NCBI GenBank assembly: GCA_002344005.1
Contig: DDTD01000028.1
Span: forward strand, 12,097 to 76,096
Direction of reading: 5' to 3'
Length of the DNA stretch: 64,000 bases
Source of the DNA: Ignavibacteria bacterium UBA2373
Lineage (GTDB): Bacteria > Bacteroidota > Ignavibacteria > Kapaibacteriales > UBA961
Positions 18,410 to 27,040 of this stretch are shown piece after piece. Within the stretch, counting starts at the first letter, position 1. The number at the start of each line of letters is the position of its first letter. Made by a program: the position numbers and the translations under genes. The notes under the pieces were generated by a model. The model saw only the letters and a program-made list of their open reading frames with translations, was not told the origin of the DNA and did not search any database.

Positions 18410-18540
18410 ATACTTATGTATGAGTCTATGACGAGAAACTCTTATTCGGATTGCGTAGAGTTAGCATTATACAAAACAATAAGATAGTAATGTATTGCAT
18501 CATGCGATGTTGTATCTTTCCATGTTATTGAGCGGACTCC

Positions 18541-21500
18541 CTATTTCATCATCACACATTCATCATGCCATACGCCATTGCTTGCTTGCATAATATACAT
18601 ACCGCTTGATAATGATGGTAATGATATTTCTTGTATATCGGTGGAATTATATAGTGATGAATAATGCCATACTTCCATGCCTGTCAAGTCGAATATTTTT
18701 ACGGTAATTGTGCCGCCATAACCCGTGTATAATCGAGCTATTGTGCCGTCAGACTCTATGCCGAAATGTCCCGTTTGTTGCACACCGCGAAATTGCCATG
18801 CACAACTTGGATCATACAGAATTTCATCATTATTGCCGCGCACGATAAGACATTGTTCACTGTGAATAATATCGGAAAGTGTGAATTTTTCACTTTTTCT
18901 GCCATCAGGCGGTAAATAGATTGTACAAGGCAATATAATTTCTTTTTCTTGTTTATTCGGTGAAATACTTGTAAATCGAAGTGCATTATTGCGAAGAAAT
19001 ACGGTGGAAATTCCTGTGTTCGGTGTAAAAATACTGTCACAGCGCACACAACATGGATCATAATTCAGTGTTACTGTCGTTTGTGCAAGACCTGCGGGAA
19101 TAATTATTTTCACGGGAACAATAGTACCGGGTGCATACTGTGCTGTGTCGGATAATTGCAAAGAAATTGTTTTTTCTTGATCATTGTTAATGGTTATAGA
19201 AATAATTTTTTCTTCATAACAACCATTAGCATTTGTGCCTCGAACAGTATAAGTGATATTTTCTGTTGGTTGCGCTATCGGATTGGAAATAGTCGCATTA
19301 TTGAGATATATACTCGGTGTCCACAGATAATTATCAGCATTATTGGCACGAAGATGAACTGTATCGCCAAGACAGATTTCTCTATTTTCTGAAACCGATA
19401 GTGTCGGCTTTTCATTCACTGTAATCAGAATTTTTTTACTATCAAAACAATCTCCTGTTTTTCCTGTAACAATATATTCTGTGGTTTTTGTACCAATAAA
19501 TATTGGATTGGCAATTGTGGGATTATTTAAGCCATCGGCAGGCGACCAAGAATATTCTAAAGCTCCCTTAGCTGATAAATGAACGGTATCACCTGAACAT
19601 ATTTCTCTATTTTCTGATACCAACAATGTCGGTTTTTCATTCACCGTAATGATTACTTTTTTACTGTCGGAACAATTGCCGTTTTTCCCTGTGACAATAT
19701 ATTCTGTAGTTTTTATGCCGTTAAATATCGGATTGGCAATAGTCGCATTATTCAATCCTTCCACAGGTGACCAAGAATATTCTAAAGCTCCTTTGGCTGA
19801 TAAATGCACTGTATCACCCACACAGATTTCTCTATTTTTAGACGCAATTATGGTTGGTTTTTCATTGACAGTAACAAGTATAGTATCTTTACCTTCGCAA
19901 TTTCCTGATTTTCCCGTGACTATATATTGTGTGGTGGAAGTTCCTGTAAATAGTGGATTTGCGATAGTAGCATTACTTAATCCTTCCGCAGGCGACCAAG
20001 AGAAATTTTCTGCACCGCTTGCATTTAATTGTATTTGTTCACCTTTGCAAACATTTGTGTCCGCACCTGCAAAAACGGATAATTCACCACCCAAAGTGAC
20101 ATTGACGGTATCATAATTTTCACAGCCATTGCTGTTTTTTACTGTGAGAATATATTGCATGTTTTTTTCGGGTGTGCATAGTGGGTTTGCACTTTTTGGA
20201 TTATCCAAATAATCGGGTGGCGACCAAGAATATTCAAAAACGGGAGTATTCATTCTTCCGATGCGTACACTTTCACCCGGACATAATGTATAATCAGGTG
20301 CAGGAACAATAGTCGGTTTTTCATAGACCGTCACTTGAATACTATTCGTGTCACAACCATTGGCATTGCAGCCGATAAATCGTACAGGAAATGTACCTGT
20401 GGATAAAAAACGTGTTGTAAATAAAGAATCATTTCCTGTTTTAATGTCGGCATTTTTGGCTTCCCATTGCCAAAGATTCATAGTCGGTAAACTCTCAAAT
20501 TTGGGTGATAAAGTCAGCCATTCACCCACACAAATACTTGTGTCAAAAGGTAACATTTTCGGCAAATCACATAATGTCGGTATTCGCTTATAATTCGGGT
20601 CAAAAACATGATGGCTGAAACTTGGAGAAAAGGTAGCGTCTGTATCAAAGAAAGAATATGGCGGGGAGGGAAGGTCATTGACACTAAATATATGCATTTT
20701 TTCAAATATTGGATTATTTGTATGAGATTCTTTAATACGCCAGATAGCGATTGCACGCCATATAGAAATCGTATCTTCTTGAGTTGCAAAATAATTATAC
20801 CCATCAGGGGCTAATCCCCAACCACATCCAAAACGTACAGTTCCTGAAGGAATGGTTAGAATTTGATATGTATGTGTAATAATATCTATTTGAAGAATAG
20901 TATTTTGATTATCGGCAGGAATTTGAGGGTTATCAATCCTTATATATAACCTTCTGCTGTCCTTGGAAAACATACCTGAGTTATATGTTAAACGAAGTTT
21001 TGATAAAGGAATATTATTTTTATCTTTTAATGTATCCAAGTGAATAAGTCTTTCAATTTTACCTGTTGCATTATTGAAACTATAAATACTTGAATTTCTT
21101 GATTGTTCATAGCCATATAAATATTGTGAATTTGGTGAAAGTGATATTGAGCTTAATTGTTCATAGCGTTCGCTAAAAGACGGACTATACACTATTTTGG
21201 ATGTATCCGGTTTATCATTGATGATAGGTATGGCAACAAAAGATTGGATCGGAGAATATGTACTTGACACAATCCAATAATCTTTTCTATTTGCATGAAT
21301 AGTCGTGGTCATTTCCTCGGTGAGAAGAGCTTTGTGAATAATAGTATTGAGAGGATTTTCAACAAGTCCTTTTCCATTGTTTTTGTTCATATCTAATGTG
21401 TTAAAAGCAATTGTTCCTTTTAACGAATGGGGTGTGTTTTCAGAACTTATACCGACAAGACTAATAAGAATATATTTTCCACATTCATAATTTGATGGTA

Positions 21501-21876
21501 AGGCAGTAAATGCTTGTGTTGTAGTTATATTCCCATGGAGAAAATAGTTTGAACCATATTTTTGTGAAAGAATCTTTTCATGTTTGTTATTTCTTAATGT
21601 TGCATTAATTGGACGAGATATATACTCAGCACTATACTGATTTTGCATTATAACACCTTGATAAAATAATAAGTTGCCTTTGACTGGGTCGGCAATTGTT
21701 GTTCTTCCTTCACTTCCGAAAGGAGGGTTATCACCATTGTTGATATATGCTTTAAATTCTGGTAAAAACCGTATAGCAAGGCGATTACTAAAAAATCGTA
21801 TATTATGCTCTAATTGAGCATGCAATGATACTATATTGATAAACATCAAGAGTAGAAGAATACAGTATTTCATCAT
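18541..21876 (-). CDS. large secreted repeat protein with T9SS C-terminal sorting domain
   Basis: An 1,111-1,112-residue secreted protein. A signal peptide (MMKYCILLLLMFINIVSLHA) leads into about 400 residues that look like a beta-propeller ('SISLSPNSQYLYGYEQS'), then six to seven PKD/Ig-like modules, three of them near-identical 75-residue units ('ENREICSGDTVHLSAKGALE' type). A cohesin-like segment ('PVKIIIPAGLAQTTVTLNYD') precedes a terminal sorting domain ('GGTITVKIFDLTGMEVWHYS' to 'ASNGVWHDECVMMK'). T9SS CTDs direct export across the outer membrane and surface attachment or release. It is last in a four-gene cluster, behind a hairpin. A clear AAAGGA ribosome site precedes the start; either of two adjacent Met codons may be used. 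Its cellular role is unknown. Confidence 0.88.
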   Translation of the reverse strand: MMKYCILLLLMFINIVSLHAQLEHNIRFFSNRLAIRFLPEFKAYINNGDNPPFGSEGRTTIADPVKGNLLFYQGVIMQNQYSAEYISRPINATLRNNKHEKILSQKYGSNYFLHGNITTTQAFTALPSNYECGKYILISLVGISSENTPHSLKGTIAFNTLDMNKNNGKGLVENPLNTIIHKALLTEEMTTTIHANRKDYWIVSSTYSPIQSFVAIPIINDKPDTSKIVYSPSFSERYEQLSSISLSPNSQYLYGYEQSRNSSIYSFNNATGKIERLIHLDTLKDKNNIPLSKLRLTYNSGMFSKDSRRLYIRIDNPQIPADNQNTILQIDIITHTYQILTIPSGTVRFGCGWGLAPDGYNYFATQEDTISIWRAIAIWRIKESHTNNPIFEKMHIFSVNDLPSPPYSFFDTDATFSPSFSHHVFDPNYKRIPTLCDLPKMLPFDTSICVGEWLTLSPKFESLPTMNLWQWEAKNADIKTGNDSLFTTRFLSTGTFPVRFIGCNANGCDTNSIQVTVYEKPTIVPAPDYTLCPGESVRIGRMNTPVFEYSWSPPDYLDNPKSANPLCTPEKNMQYILTVKNSNGCENYDTVNVTLGGELSVFAGADTNVCKGEQIQLNASGAENFSWSPAEGLSNATIANPLFTGTSTTQYIVTGKSGNCEGKDTILVTVNEKPTIIASKNREICVGDTVHLSAKGALEYSWSPVEGLNNATIANPIFNGIKTTEYIVTGKNGNCSDSKKVIITVNEKPTLLVSENREICSGDTVHLSAKGALEYSWSPADGLNNPTIANPIFIGTKTTEYIVTGKTGDCFDSKKILITVNEKPTLSVSENREICLGDTVHLRANNADNYLWTPSIYLNNATISNPIAQPTENITYTVRGTNANGCYEEKIISITINNDQEKTISLQLSDTAQYAPGTIVPVKIIIPAGLAQTTVTLNYDPCCVRCDSIFTPNTGISTVFLRNNALRFTSISPNKQEKEIILPCTIYLPPDGRKSEKFTLSDIIHSEQCLIVRGNNDEILYDPSCAWQFRGVQQTGHFGIESDGTIARLYTGYGGTITVKIFDLTGMEVWHYSSLYNSTDIQEISLPSLSSGMYIMQASNGVWHDECVMMK
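19411..20085 (-). repeat. tandem 225-bp coding repeats (75-residue Ig/PKD units)
   Basis: The same DNA text recurs at exact 225-base spacing (marker TTCAT at 19411, 19636 and 19861), with a diverged fourth copy after about 20083. Copies one and two are especially similar. They encode the 'ICxGDTVHLSAKGALEYSWSP' modules of the large secreted protein. The exact spacing implies recent unit duplication, and copy number may vary among strains. Confidence 0.8.
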
Positions 21877-21894
21877 AATTTCCTTTTATTAAAA

Positions 21895-21924
21895 ATGGGA
21901 ATCGGGCATAAACCCGATTCCCAT
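21895..21924 (-). terminator. hairpin terminator or attenuator inside the secreted-protein cluster
   Basis: ATGGGAATCGGG and CCCGATTCCCAT form a perfect 12-bp stem with a six-base loop, followed on the minus strand by TTTTT and then at once by the AAAGGA ribosome site of the large gene. Partial termination here would lower expression of the 3.3-kb gene relative to the three small genes upstream. Confidence 0.8.
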
Positions 21925-21935
21925 AAGGTGAAATA

Positions 21936-22613
21936 TTAATCGTCGCCGCATACTTTATAGGTTTGCGGTGTGCAACCCGATTGTATAGAACAATCAATCG
22001 TATTTGGATCAGGACATGGTGCGGAAGCTAATTCTACCAGTGTAATTTGACCGGTGGAACTGACTCTATAACAATATTTGGTAACACAACATCCTGCAAC
22101 ATCGCATGGCGATAATTTCATACGATTTATACTGCCGAAAGGTCCGCCTTGTGAACTTGTTTCTTTTTTCCAACAAATCGGTCGGCTACCATAAAGTGTT
22201 TGATTACTGTTCAAATTCGTGTGATCGGGAACCCCGCATGGATTGAACATCAGCCCTTTGAGAATAAGAATTCGCTCTGCTTTTGACAATATCGTTTGCA
22301 TATCGCTTGCCGTATTAAAATTGCAAGGTGCGCAATTCAAATCCGTATTTTGTGATACTAAACTGTCAATTCGGAATATAGGTGTTCCATCTAAACACGG
22401 ACCACATTGAATTCGATAATACACCGTAAAAATGCAATGTGGATTATCAATCTCAATAACCATGACGCGTTTCTCTTCTGTCGTACCTAATACCGAAGCA
22501 TTCATTTCACAGATACAAGGCGGGCATGGTATACTCGTGCCACCACAAGGTTGAGCAGAAGAGTTCGTGATTATTATGCAGAGTACTGCAATAAAACTTA
22601 TGATATATTTCAT
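21936..22613 (-). CDS. secreted Cys-rich protein, longer paralog (225 aa)
   Basis: A signal peptide (MKYIISFIAVLCIIITNSSA) precedes a 205-residue mature protein with about 19 Cys, many in close pairs (CPPCIC, CGPC, CAPC, 'CDVAGCCVTKYCYRV'). This suggests a disulphide-stabilised extracellular protein. It shares a layout with the gene at 23112: a 'C..VYYRI.C' strand block, a 'CW' pair and a 'PCxxxxCC' block, so the two are probably paralogs. It has no recognisable T9SS CTD of its own. AAAGGA lies ahead of the ATG. Function is not recognised; partnership with the neighbouring T9SS cargos is an inference from the cluster. Confidence 0.75.
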   Translation of the reverse strand: MKYIISFIAVLCIIITNSSAQPCGGTSIPCPPCICEMNASVLGTTEEKRVMVIEIDNPHCIFTVYYRIQCGPCLDGTPIFRIDSLVSQNTDLNCAPCNFNTASDMQTILSKAERILILKGLMFNPCGVPDHTNLNSNQTLYGSRPICWKKETSSQGGPFGSINRMKLSPCDVAGCCVTKYCYRVSSTGQITLVELASAPCPDPNTIDCSIQSGCTPQTYKVCGDD

Positions 22614-22631
22614 TGTTTTGTCCTTTTAAAA

Positions 22632-23093
22632 TTATTGAACTAAAAATAATGACCGTTTAAGTATTGCTCCATAATGGACAACACAATAATATGCACCTGC
22701 CGCCAAGTTTTGTGTCGGTAATCGGAAAGTATTTTTTCCTTGCCTACATTGTATTTGGGTGGTGAAATGTGCTTTGCCATCCAAACCGATAAGAGAAATC
22801 TCCGCTGTGGCTTTTTCATCCATCATAAAAGAAAGCTCTGCTGCTTGCGTAGCAGGATTGGGTGCAATACTCAAAGGATTTGTTTGGTCTTGTTGCGCTT
22901 CCTCATCCGTCATATCCGTTTTACCAAGCTGTCGCCATGTTGTGCCGCCATCGGTAGAAACTGAAAGATTTTGATGTTTATCACGAAAAAAGACGGTTTT
23001 AGCATTGTCAATGACAGTGCTTTTTTGTTGTGCCCAAGCATTATCGGAACTTATCACAACAATTACAGTGCAAATAAAAAATAGTGTTTTCAT
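22632..23093 (-). CDS. very small T9SS cargo with a single Asp-box
   Basis: A 153-residue secreted protein. The start is placed at the second ATG (MKTLFFICTVIVVISSDNAWA), because AAAGGA lies at the correct distance there; the frame opens five codons earlier. After the signal peptide come about 55 residues containing one Asp-box ('VSTDGGTTWRQLG') and then a complete T9SS sorting domain ('LSIAPNPATQAAELSF' to the C-terminus 'LKRSLFLVQ'). The cargo part is thus far smaller than usual for T9SS substrates. It lies 18 bases from each flanking Cys-rich gene, so all three are probably co-translated. Confidence 0.82.
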   Translation of the reverse strand: MKTLFFICTVIVVISSDNAWAQQKSTVIDNAKTVFFRDKHQNLSVSTDGGTTWRQLGKTDMTDEEAQQDQTNPLSIAPNPATQAAELSFMMDEKATAEISLIGLDGKAHFTTQIQCRQGKNTFRLPTQNLAAGAYYCVVHYGAILKRSLFLVQ

Positions 23094-23111
23094 TGTTTTT
23101 CCTTTCATTAA

Positions 23112-23621
23112 TTATTGACAAATGGGTTCACATCCGACCGGACATGATGGTGTTCCCGGTGAGGAGAATGTATAAGGACCGCCGAGAGGACCTGTAATTG
23201 AACAGCATGGGTTTTGCCCGCATGGATCTACATCATAGACAGATGGACCAACATTTCTCCAACATTGCGGTGCGTAAACAGTCCGCGAAGTGCCATTGCA
23301 TCCTAAATTGGTTAATTGTTGATGAATGGCAATCATTGTTTGCTGCACCAATTGCGCAGTAGTTGCCGGAGGTGTTGCATCATCCGTACAGCAATGTCCG
23401 CGAATACTACGGAGGAAAATCTCACAAGTATTATTGTCAAGACATATCCGATAATCAATGTGGACAATGACTAAACAATCATTCGGTAAGCGAATAAAAT
23501 ATTCCTCCGAGTAGGACAAATCTGTGTCCTCACATGGACTGCACGTTGTCTGTGCCGTAGTCATTGTTGTTGTCACGATAAGCATACAGAGTACACTTAT
23601 CAAAAAAAGTATGTGTTTCAT
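23112..23621 (-). CDS. secreted Cys-rich protein, shorter paralog (169 aa)
   Basis: The start is placed at ATG 23619-23621, giving signal peptide MKHILFLISVLCMLIVTT and preceded by AAAGGA; the frame is open 45 codons further but that extension hides the signal peptide. The mature region has about 15 Cys, with blocks CEDTD, 'YRICLDNNTCEIF', GHCC, 'PQCWR', 'DPCGQNPCCS' and a Cys-Pro-rich tail. Several blocks align with the 225-residue paralog downstream. It is first in the four-gene cluster. Fold and function are unknown; extracytoplasmic disulphide bonding is likely. Confidence 0.75.
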   Translation of the reverse strand: MKHILFLISVLCMLIVTTTMTTAQTTCSPCEDTDLSYSEEYFIRLPNDCLVIVHIDYRICLDNNTCEIFLRSIRGHCCTDDATPPATTAQLVQQTMIAIHQQLTNLGCNGTSRTVYAPQCWRNVGPSVYDVDPCGQNPCCSITGPLGGPYTFSSPGTPSCPVGCEPICQ

Positions 23622-24260
23622 AATTTTTCCTTTGTTAATAAAAAATTTACTGATTGTATGTATGCTTAGCGCATACGTTTCTCTCCGCTCAACAGATTGC
23701 TGTTGTGCATAAGTAGTGACCGATATGTCCGTAGTTTTACGCAACATCGTAAGCAAATTTTTTCATAATTTAGGATGTATTCATAATCGTACTCCGTATG
23801 TATTGTGAATAATACCCCTTTCAGTTATACATTGTCTTATGGCGTTTGGTCGGAAAACACATTAGCCATAGTTCGATGTTGGGAGGGGATTTTTTATGTC
23901 TGAACATGAATAGTCAAAGCCGATTCGATTATGGAAACGAATCAGTTAAATAGAAGTAAAATAAGGATTTATCGAAGTCTTTGTCTTGATAAAAGCAGAG
24001 TGCGTCGTCGCTCGGCGTAAGCGGCGTTTGTTTGTATTTCTTGTCTGAAATAATGAGTATGAATCTGTTCCATAGCTCACCTTTTATATTAAGTGGTAAA
24101 ATTTTGTGGTTGTACAGAATGTTGGCGAAAGGACTTCCCACGCAACAGGTGTCAACTACTGAACGCAACTTACAAAAAAAAACAACTTACACCAAATATG
24201 TGGTGAAAAAATATTTTCCCTATCAAATGAGAGTTCAGCGAAGAGAGGATGGGCAAAAAA
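23622..24260. other. long intergenic region, no supported gene
   Basis: About 640 bases separate the Cys-rich cluster from the pckA terminator. The region nearest the cluster should carry its promoter. Two opposing frames (23929-24168 and 24032-24346) overlap each other, have no Shine-Dalgarno or conserved composition, and are not called. A small 6-bp inverted repeat (GATTCG..CGAATC) lies near 23922-23943. Nothing else was recognised. Confidence 0.5.
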
Positions 24261-24288
24261 AATCCCTCATGAATTATCATAAGGGATT
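24261..24288 (-). terminator. terminator downstream of pckA
   Basis: AATCCCTcATGA pairs with TCATaAGGGATT around four bases, with one mismatch, and on the minus strand is followed by eight T. It lies 30 bases beyond the pckA stop. Confidence 0.85.
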
Positions 24289-24317
24289 AGACAAATACAG
24301 TATTTTTCTAAAATATC

Positions 24318-25874
24318 TTATTCAAATTGCTTATAATTATCATTAAATAAACCAACAAGATGTTGAGCTTTTGCATCATACGCTGATTTATCTTCCCATG
24401 TATTGCGCGGATTTAATATTTCATCCGGTACGCCTTCGCATGATGTGGGTATTGATAAATTAAAAAATGATTCTGTTTCAAATTGTACATTATTTAATTC
24501 TCCTGTGAGTGCTGCACGCAACAAAGCACGTGTATAAGCAATTTTCATGCGTTTACCCACACCATATTCACCGCCGCTCCAACCGGTATTGACCAACCAT
24601 ACCGTTGCGCCATGTTCATTGATTTTATCACGCAATAAATTCGCATATACTTTAGGATGATGTACCATAAATGGCGCACCAAAACATGTAGAGAATGTCG
24701 CGCTTGGTTCTTTCACGCCGGCTTCAGTTCCTGCAACTTTTGCCGTATAACCACTCAAGAAATGGAACATTGCTTGCTCAGGGGTGAGTTTAGCAATCGG
24801 AGGCATAACGCCGAAAGCATCACATGTTAAAAAGAAGATATTTTTCGGATGACCACCTTTATTGGAATCTACGATATTGTCCATCATGGAACGCGAATAA
24901 CTTGCACGTGTATTCTCGGTGATAGACGCATCGTCATAATTGATGGCACGAGTTTCGGGGTCAAGCACGACATTTTCAAGAATAGTACCGAATTTTTTTG
25001 TCATGCCATAGATAATCGGCTCGGCTTCTTCCGACAAATTGATAACTTTGGCATAACAGCCGCCTTCAAAGTTGAATGTGCCATCATTTGTCCATCCATG
25101 CTCATCATCGCCAATAAGCGGACGCTCTACGTCTGTGGACAATGTGGTTTTGCCTGTGCCTGACAAACCGAAGAACAATGCAGTATCACCTTCGGATGTT
25201 CCAATATTTGCCGAGCAGTGCATGGACATAACACCCTTGAGAGGGAGAAGATAATTGAGAACGGTGAATATTGATTTTTTGATTTCTCCGGCATATTGTG
25301 TGCCACCGATAATCACTAATTTTTGGGAGAAATCAAGGATGATGAATGTTTTGGAACGAGTACCGTCAATGTCGGGATTCGCTTCAAAATTAGGCGCATG
25401 CAGCACTGTGAAACCGGGTTCAAAATCGGCGAGTTGTTCGGCTGTGGCTTCAATAAACATGTTCTTTGCAAACATATTGTGCCAAGCATGTTGCGTAATC
25501 ACGCGTACCGGCAAACGATGATTGTCATCAGAACCGGCGAAGCAATCAAGCACATATAAATCAGCACCTTGCAGATATCCGGCAATACGATTTTTCAAAG
25601 CATTGAATTTTTCTTGAGGAAATGGTTTATTCACTTTTCCCCACCATACATGGTCTTTGCTTGTTGATTCTTCCACCACAAATTTATCATTGGCACTACG
25701 CCCTGTGTGTGGTTTGGTATTGGTAACAAGTGCTCCATATTGCGAAAGTTCGCCTTCTTGGAAACTAATCGCATGTTCATATAAAGCAGAGGTAGAAAGA
25801 TTGTAATACACCTCTCCAAGATTATAGAGACCGATGGCTTGTAATGACTGGAGGATTTCTTCCATACTTTTCAT
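24318..25874 (-). CDS. pckA: phosphoenolpyruvate carboxykinase (ATP)
   Basis: PckA converts oxaloacetate and ATP to PEP and CO2, the entry to gluconeogenesis. The kinase P-loop region 'FGLSGTGKTTLSTDVERPL', followed by 'GDDEHGWTNDGTFNFEGG', and 'FLTCDAFGVMPPIAKLTPEQ' are intact, together with the C-terminal 'GWSGGEYGVGKRM' block. These are diagnostic of the ATP-dependent family. The start is placed at ATG 25872-25874 (MKSMEEILQSLQAIGLYN), preceded by AAAGAG; the frame opens 19 codons earlier. The product is 518 residues. It is monocistronic, with its own terminator, and divergent from the next gene. Together with citrate synthase it indicates a TCA/gluconeogenic metabolism. Confidence 0.96.
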   Translation of the reverse strand: MKSMEEILQSLQAIGLYNLGEVYYNLSTSALYEHAISFQEGELSQYGALVTNTKPHTGRSANDKFVVEESTSKDHVWWGKVNKPFPQEKFNALKNRIAGYLQGADLYVLDCFAGSDDNHRLPVRVITQHAWHNMFAKNMFIEATAEQLADFEPGFTVLHAPNFEANPDIDGTRSKTFIILDFSQKLVIIGGTQYAGEIKKSIFTVLNYLLPLKGVMSMHCSANIGTSEGDTALFFGLSGTGKTTLSTDVERPLIGDDEHGWTNDGTFNFEGGCYAKVINLSEEAEPIIYGMTKKFGTILENVVLDPETRAINYDDASITENTRASYSRSMMDNIVDSNKGGHPKNIFFLTCDAFGVMPPIAKLTPEQAMFHFLSGYTAKVAGTEAGVKEPSATFSTCFGAPFMVHHPKVYANLLRDKINEHGATVWLVNTGWSGGEYGVGKRMKIAYTRALLRAALTGELNNVQFETESFFNLSIPTSCEGVPDEILNPRNTWEDKSAYDAKAQHLVGLFNDNYKQFE

Positions 25875-26100
25875 ATCAACTCTTTGTATAATGAATGAAT
25901 TTGCGCTCACACGCAGTGTTTTGGAATGCAAATATCGGTGTTTTAGCTGTGATAATAGATGTCAAAAGTCAAGAATGCCTGTGATTACATTCATACATGA
26001 CTTTTTCATCACTTAGAAATAGATACAAAGCTGCGATTGTTCTTCGTAATTTCGTTGGTAAAATTTGACATTTCACACTCTGAATCATGTTTCTTTAACC

Positions 26101-26925
26101 ATGAACACACATCATTTCCATTTAGCCATGCTACCCATCGAAGAGGTTTTTCTTCATGAAGAAACGGATATTTTCCGTGTGGCAAAGCTCAAAAAAAGAA
26201 TCGAAACATCGGGGATTTTACGTAATCCGCCTATTGTTGCCAATATGGATAGCGGCTATGTCGTACTTGACGGAGCAACACGTACAACATCACTCAAAGA
26301 AATCGGTGCATCACATATTTTAGCGCAAGTCGTTCATTATGGCAAAGATGGCATTGATGTCGAAACATGGAATCATATACTGCCCGATATGAGCGATACG
26401 GATATCATTCAAACAATAGGTTCACTTCAAGGGCTTCGACTTACGGAGACCAATCATCAACAAGCAGATGACTTGCTTTTGAAGCGTCAAATTGCCGGCT
26501 ACATTTACTGCTCCCCCTCTACATCAATGATTATAGAAACCGATACGGCTCTCGGTCCCATGACATCCTTACTTAGGACAATTGTGGCAACATATAAAAA
26601 GCATGGTGAAATCTATCGCCTTGCACAAAATGATCTCGAACAAATTATTGCGAAAAGAACGGAGCACTCCGCCGTTATGGTCTTCCCGCGTTTCACACCT
26701 GATGAAATACGCACGATTGCGCAATCAGAACAAAAACTGCCCGCCGGTATCACACGCCATATCATACCCGGACGCGTGCTTAATGTTAATATTCCGCTCG
26801 ATTGGCTTATCGGTGCGGGCACAACAGCCGAAAAAACACAGTGGCTTGATGCATGGCTCTCTGCTAAAATTGTGGACAGCAAAGTCCGCTATTATCATGA
26901 ACCTGTCTTCATTTTTGATGAGTAA
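26101..26925 (+). CDS. ParB/sulfiredoxin-like protein related to SbnI/SerK
   Basis: The N-terminal third resembles the ParB-like nuclease/sulfiredoxin fold: 'LPIEEVFLHEE', 'LKKRIETSGILRNPPIVAN', then the nucleotide-site motif 'YVVLDGATRTTSLKEIG'. Stand-alone proteins of this form include SbnI and the free-serine kinase SerK, which make O-phosphoserine; the rest of the 274-residue chain has matching length but no motif I can assign. The start is ATG 26101 (MNTHHFHLAMLPIEEV); an upstream in-frame TTG at 26065 is less likely. It is not beside parA or a replication origin, which speaks against chromosome partitioning. Serine kinase activity is a family-level inference with moderate support. Confidence 0.65.
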   Translation: MNTHHFHLAMLPIEEVFLHEETDIFRVAKLKKRIETSGILRNPPIVANMDSGYVVLDGATRTTSLKEIGASHILAQVVHYGKDGIDVETWNHILPDMSDTDIIQTIGSLQGLRLTETNHQQADDLLLKRQIAGYIYCSPSTSMIIETDTALGPMTSLLRTIVATYKKHGEIYRLAQNDLEQIIAKRTEHSAVMVFPRFTPDEIRTIAQSEQKLPAGITRHIIPGRVLNVNIPLDWLIGAGTTAEKTQWLDAWLSAKIVDSKVRYYHEPVFIFDE

Positions 26926-27040
26926 AATATATCCGATTTCTTTGCCCACTCTGCGTGACATGTGGGCATCATCCGCAACTTTACTCATATTATTATCCGT
27001 AATTTTGTAACAATATCATTATTTTTTTTCTATACTTTCT

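Noticed and set aside
23622..23756. N-terminal extension of the first Cys-rich gene
   Set aside because: The extension would bury an evident signal peptide, and a good AAAGGA site precedes the internal ATG at 23621.
23929..24346. Two opposing open frames in the gap before pckA (79 and 104 codons)
   Set aside because: They overlap each other, have no ribosome sites and have low-complexity or basic, random-looking translations; one runs into the pckA terminator and coding end.
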